DNA of 38,954 bases from a bacterium (GTDB lineage: Bacteria > Patescibacteriota > Minisyncoccia > Phycocordibacterales > CAIZLB01), in the NCBI GenBank assembly GCA_027490575.1, contig JAIXXV010000039.1:1-38954 (forward strand). The letters run 5' to 3'. Position 1 is the stretch's first letter; each line of letters opens with the position of its first letter. A program made the position numbers and the translations under genes. Positions 38,953-38,954 of this stretch are shown piece after piece. Below the pieces are notes generated by a model, which ran no database searches, was not told the origin of the DNA, and worked only from the letters and a program-made list of their open reading frames with translations.

Positions 38953-38954
38953 AA

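Overview
The window looks like a piece of a small-genome bacterium of the Candidate Phyla Radiation (Patescibacteria), most probably on the Parcubacteria side. This is inferred from the compact AT-rich gene set under the standard code, the families of short membrane-anchored and secreted proteins, the weak use of Shine-Dalgarno sites and the presence of bL9, which several other CPR lineages lack. No rRNA gene or database match is available, so the taxonomic call is an inference.

Layout. 1-5958 (+): an envelope M23 peptidase with a coiled coil, asparagine synthetase, a small membrane protein, a cupin, and an overlapping UmuD-like/UmuC-like translesion pair. 5959-6636 has no convincing gene but holds two stretches with strong RNA-like folding, one a textbook H-type pseudoknot. 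6637-13862 holds small exported proteins, rpmA, a possible ADP-ribosyltransferase-fold protein, rplI, a C-terminal processing protease, dnaB, recR and rplU. 13997-20865 holds an exported protein, rmuC, a YqeY-like gene, a four-gene minus-strand operon of two anchored coiled-coil proteins and two paralogous secreted proteins, a trypsin-like protease and a YhhQ-type transporter, ending beside tRNA-Glu(CTC). 21237-25925 is a dcw-type cluster on the minus strand (mraZ, rsmH, ftsL-like, ftsI) with a MraZ operator upstream. 26124-38954 holds lysS, greA, a slipin, the proS-mreB-mreC-mreD-mrdA operon, rseP and frr.

The genes centre on cell wall and division (M23 peptidase, FtsI, MrdA, MreBCD, MraZ, RsmH), membrane proteolysis (RseP, CTP, slipin) and replication and repair (DnaB, RecR, RmuC, UmuCD-like).

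Three unexplained patterns stand out. First, tandem heptamer arrays of consensus CARNTAR sit exactly on the stop codons of six genes; with period 7 and TAR at positions 5-7 they close every reading frame. Second, four orphan genes, all encoding 128-132 residues, are inserted between housekeeping operons. Each has its own promoter and terminator, and two share a conserved, apparently folded 5' leader RNA. Third, at least six genes have a -10 box 6-8 nt before the start codon, implying leaderless mRNAs, whereas orphan genes carry real Shine-Dalgarno sites.
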